A stretch of DNA of 64,000 bases from CAVYHX01 sp963768415 (lineage in GTDB: Bacteria > Pseudomonadota > Gammaproteobacteria > UBA9214): the NCBI GenBank assembly GCA_963768415.1, contig CAVYHX010000013.1, positions 1 to 64,000 on the forward strand. Direction: 5' to 3'. Position 1 is the first letter of the stretch; every line of letters starts with the position of its first letter. Position numbers and translations under genes: made by a program. The notes beneath the pieces are model-generated. The model saw only the letters and a program-made list of their open reading frames with translations. It did no database searches and had not been told where the DNA came from. Shown in pieces: positions 62,380 to 64,000 of this stretch.

Positions 62380-64000
62380 ATGCGTTATCGAGCGACCACC
62401 ATGCCCAGCGCGAAGGGCAAAGATCTGAAGACACTGGCCGCACTGGCGCCGTTTCTGTGGATCTATCGGGGCCGGGTCGCACTGGCGCTGGCTTTCCTGG
62501 TGCTGGCGAAAATCGCCAATGTCGGCATCCCGCTGGTGCTCAAGGATATCGTGGACGCACTGGATGTGGAAAATCTTTCCCTGGTGGCCCTGCCGCTCGC
62601 CGCCCTGGTCCTGTATGGCGCCCTGCGGCTGACCAGCACCCTGTTCAATGAACTGCGTGACTCGGTATTCGCGCGCGTCCGGCACGGCGCCATGCGCAGT
62701 GTTTCGGTGAAGGTGCTGGAACACCTGCACCGCTTGTCGCTGCGCTATCACCTGGAGCGCAAGACCGGCGGGCTGTCGCGCAACATCGATCGCGGCACAC
62801 GCAGCGTCAGCTCCCTGCTGAACTACATGGTCTTCAGTATTTTGCCGACGCTGGTAGAGATTGCCCTGATCGCCGGCATCCTGCTGTCGCGCTACAACAT
62901 CTGGTTCACGGTCATCACGCTGGTATCCGTGGTCGTCTATATCATGTTCACGTTGCTGATCACCGAATGGCGCATGCATTACCGCGTCGCCATGAACGCC
63001 GCCGATTCGCGCGCCAATTCCCAGGCCATCGACAGCCTGCTGAATTACGAAACGGTGAAGTATTTCGGGAATGAAGGCTATGAACTGACGCGCTATGACA
63101 ACAGCCTGCGGGACTGGGAGAACTCGGCGGTTTCCAGCCAGACCTCGCTGTCCGCGCTGAATTTCGGCCAGGCGGGGATCATTGCCATCGGCGTGACCCT
63201 GATCATGATACTGGCAGCACAGGGTGTCATCGCCGGCACCATGACGCTGGGTGACCTGGTACTGGTCAACGCCTTCCTGTTGCAGTTGTTTATACCGCTT
63301 AATTTCCTGGGCATCGTCTACAGCCAGCTGAAACATTCACTGACCGACATGCAGTTGATGTTCGATGTACTGCACCGGGAACCGGAAATCAACGACCGGC
63401 CGGGCGCGCCCGACCTGGATCCCGGCACAGCGGAAGTCCGCTTCGAGCGGGTCGCATTTGCCTACGATGCGGAGCGCCCGATCCTGCACGATATCAGTTT
63501 CACCATCGCGCCGGGACACAAGGTCGCGATCGTCGGCCCGAGCGGCGCCGGCAAGTCCACGCTGGCGCGCCTGCTGTTCCGGTTCTATGACACCACTGCG
63601 GGCCGTATCCTGATCAACGGCCAGGACATCAGCCAGGTCACCCAGGACAGCCTGCGCCGCGCCATCGGCATCGTGCCGCAGGACACGGTGCTGTTCAATG
63701 ATTCGCTGCACTACAACATTGCCTATGCGCGCCCGGATGCAACCCGCGCCGATATCGAGCGGGCCGCACAACTGGCCAATATCCATGAGTTCATCAAGGC
63801 ACTGCCGCAAGGCTACGACACGGTGGTCGGGGAACGCGGACTGAAGTTGTCCGGTGGTGAAAAACAGCGCGTCGCGATTGCCCGCGCCATCCTGAAAAAT
63901 CCGCGCATTCTCGTGTTCGATGAGGCCACGTCCAGCCTGGATTCGCATTCCGAGCAGGCGATACTCGAGGCCCTGCGCGAGGCAGCCGCGCACCACACCA
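62380..64000 (+). CDS. Atm1-type ABC exporter, C-terminus cut by the window end
   Basis: The frame is open from the ATG at 62380 (or 62401, ATGCCCAGCG) to the last base, so about 540 codons are seen. Six transmembrane helices (first at about 25-50) are followed by an ABC ATPase: Walker A GPSGAGKST, signature LSGGEKQR, Walker B ILVFDEATSSLD. The sequence YETVKYFGNE in the membrane part is typical of Atm1/ABCB7-like exporters that move glutathione-bound sulfur or metal compounds out of the cytoplasm. A long minus-strand frame opposite it is a shadow. Confidence 0.93.
   Translation, partial: MRYRATTMPSAKGKDLKTLAALAPFLWIYRGRVALALAFLVLAKIANVGIPLVLKDIVDALDVENLSLVALPLAALVLYGALRLTSTLFNELRDSVFARVRHGAMRSVSVKVLEHLHRLSLRYHLERKTGGLSRNIDRGTRSVSSLLNYMVFSILPTLVEIALIAGILLSRYNIWFTVITLVSVVVYIMFTLLITEWRMHYRVAMNAADSRANSQAIDSLLNYETVKYFGNEGYELTRYDNSLRDWENSAVSSQTSLSALNFGQAGIIAIGVTLIMILAAQGVIAGTMTLGDLVLVNAFLLQLFIPLNFLGIVYSQLKHSLTDMQLMFDVLHREPEINDRPGAPDLDPGTAEVRFERVAFAYDAERPILHDISFTIAPGHKVAIVGPSGAGKSTLARLLFRFYDTTAGRILINGQDISQVTQDSLRRAIGIVPQDTVLFNDSLHYNIAYARPDATRADIERAAQLANIHEFIKALPQGYDTVVGERGLKLSGGEKQRVAIARAILKNPRILVFDEATSSLDSHSEQAILEALREAAAHHT

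Noticed and set aside
62248..63336. Long minus-strand open frame near the right edge
   Set aside because: It is antisense to a clear ABC exporter on the plus strand that runs off the window, and its Gln/Asp/His-rich composition is typical of a GC-rich shadow.
1..64000. Replication origin or rRNA operon
   Set aside because: No DnaA-box cluster with dnaA/dnaN neighbours, and no rRNA-like sequence, was found on either strand.

Overview
The window reads as chromosome of a moderately GC-rich gammaproteobacterium. The best evidence is the right third, where the order aspS, nudB, hydrolase, yebC, ruvC-ruvA-ruvB, ybgC-tolQ-tolR-tolA-tolB-pal-cpoB, queE, queC and a tRNA-Lys is a familiar gammaproteobacterial neighbourhood. 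ATP-dependent PEP carboxykinase and a YeeE/YedE-type sulfur transporter fit a free-living, possibly sulfur-metabolising lineage (Chromatiales-like), but the genus cannot be read from the sequence alone.

Layout. 0-8 kb: an edge fragment, a DHH phosphoesterase, then a minus-strand block of two DUF697 GTPases followed by a NarL-type sensor kinase and response regulator. 8-14.4 kb: pckA behind a candidate sigma-54/NtrC-like promoter, a circularly permuted ATP-grasp plus alpha-E pair, and an uncharacterised protein with the metal-ligand pattern of VOC dioxygenases. 14.4-19.6 kb: palindromic repeats, a small secreted protein, a DEAD-box helicase, and a multiply frameshifted cysteine-rich/Thr-repeat surface protein. 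19.6-25.6 kb: membrane protein, a fused ABC exporter, an RRM/VF530/spermidine-synthase-like group, a glycosyltransferase and a lipoprotein. 25.6-44.8 kb is the most accessory part: a complete REP-associated transposase (RAYT) element, three deletion derivatives of it, broken sulfatase and membrane genes, IS fragments, EAL, fasciclin, ABC1 kinase and PEP-synthase-like genes, a SEC-C protein, two toxin-antitoxin pairs and an intact IS. It ends at tRNA-Lys, whose 3' end is duplicated at 42.7 kb, with a weaker copy of the tRNA end at 31.1 kb. 45-64 kb: YeeE transporter, queuosine genes, Tol-Pal, Ruv, yebC, aspS, and the start of an Atm1-type ABC exporter cut by the window edge.

The dominant unusual signal is repeat biology. 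At least five distinct REP/MITE-like families occur in 64 kb. They include an 85-bp unit tandemly repeated eleven times between queC and queE, with related copies in reverse orientation between nudB and aspS, and a RAYT transposon whose terminal repeat also survives as solo ends directly upstream of several start codons. Several genes (17.7-18.0, 21.0, 27.9 and 31.7 kb) carry frame changes or an in-frame fusion that are either real decay or fusion, or indel errors in the assembly. Repeating the read evidence at those points would decide which.
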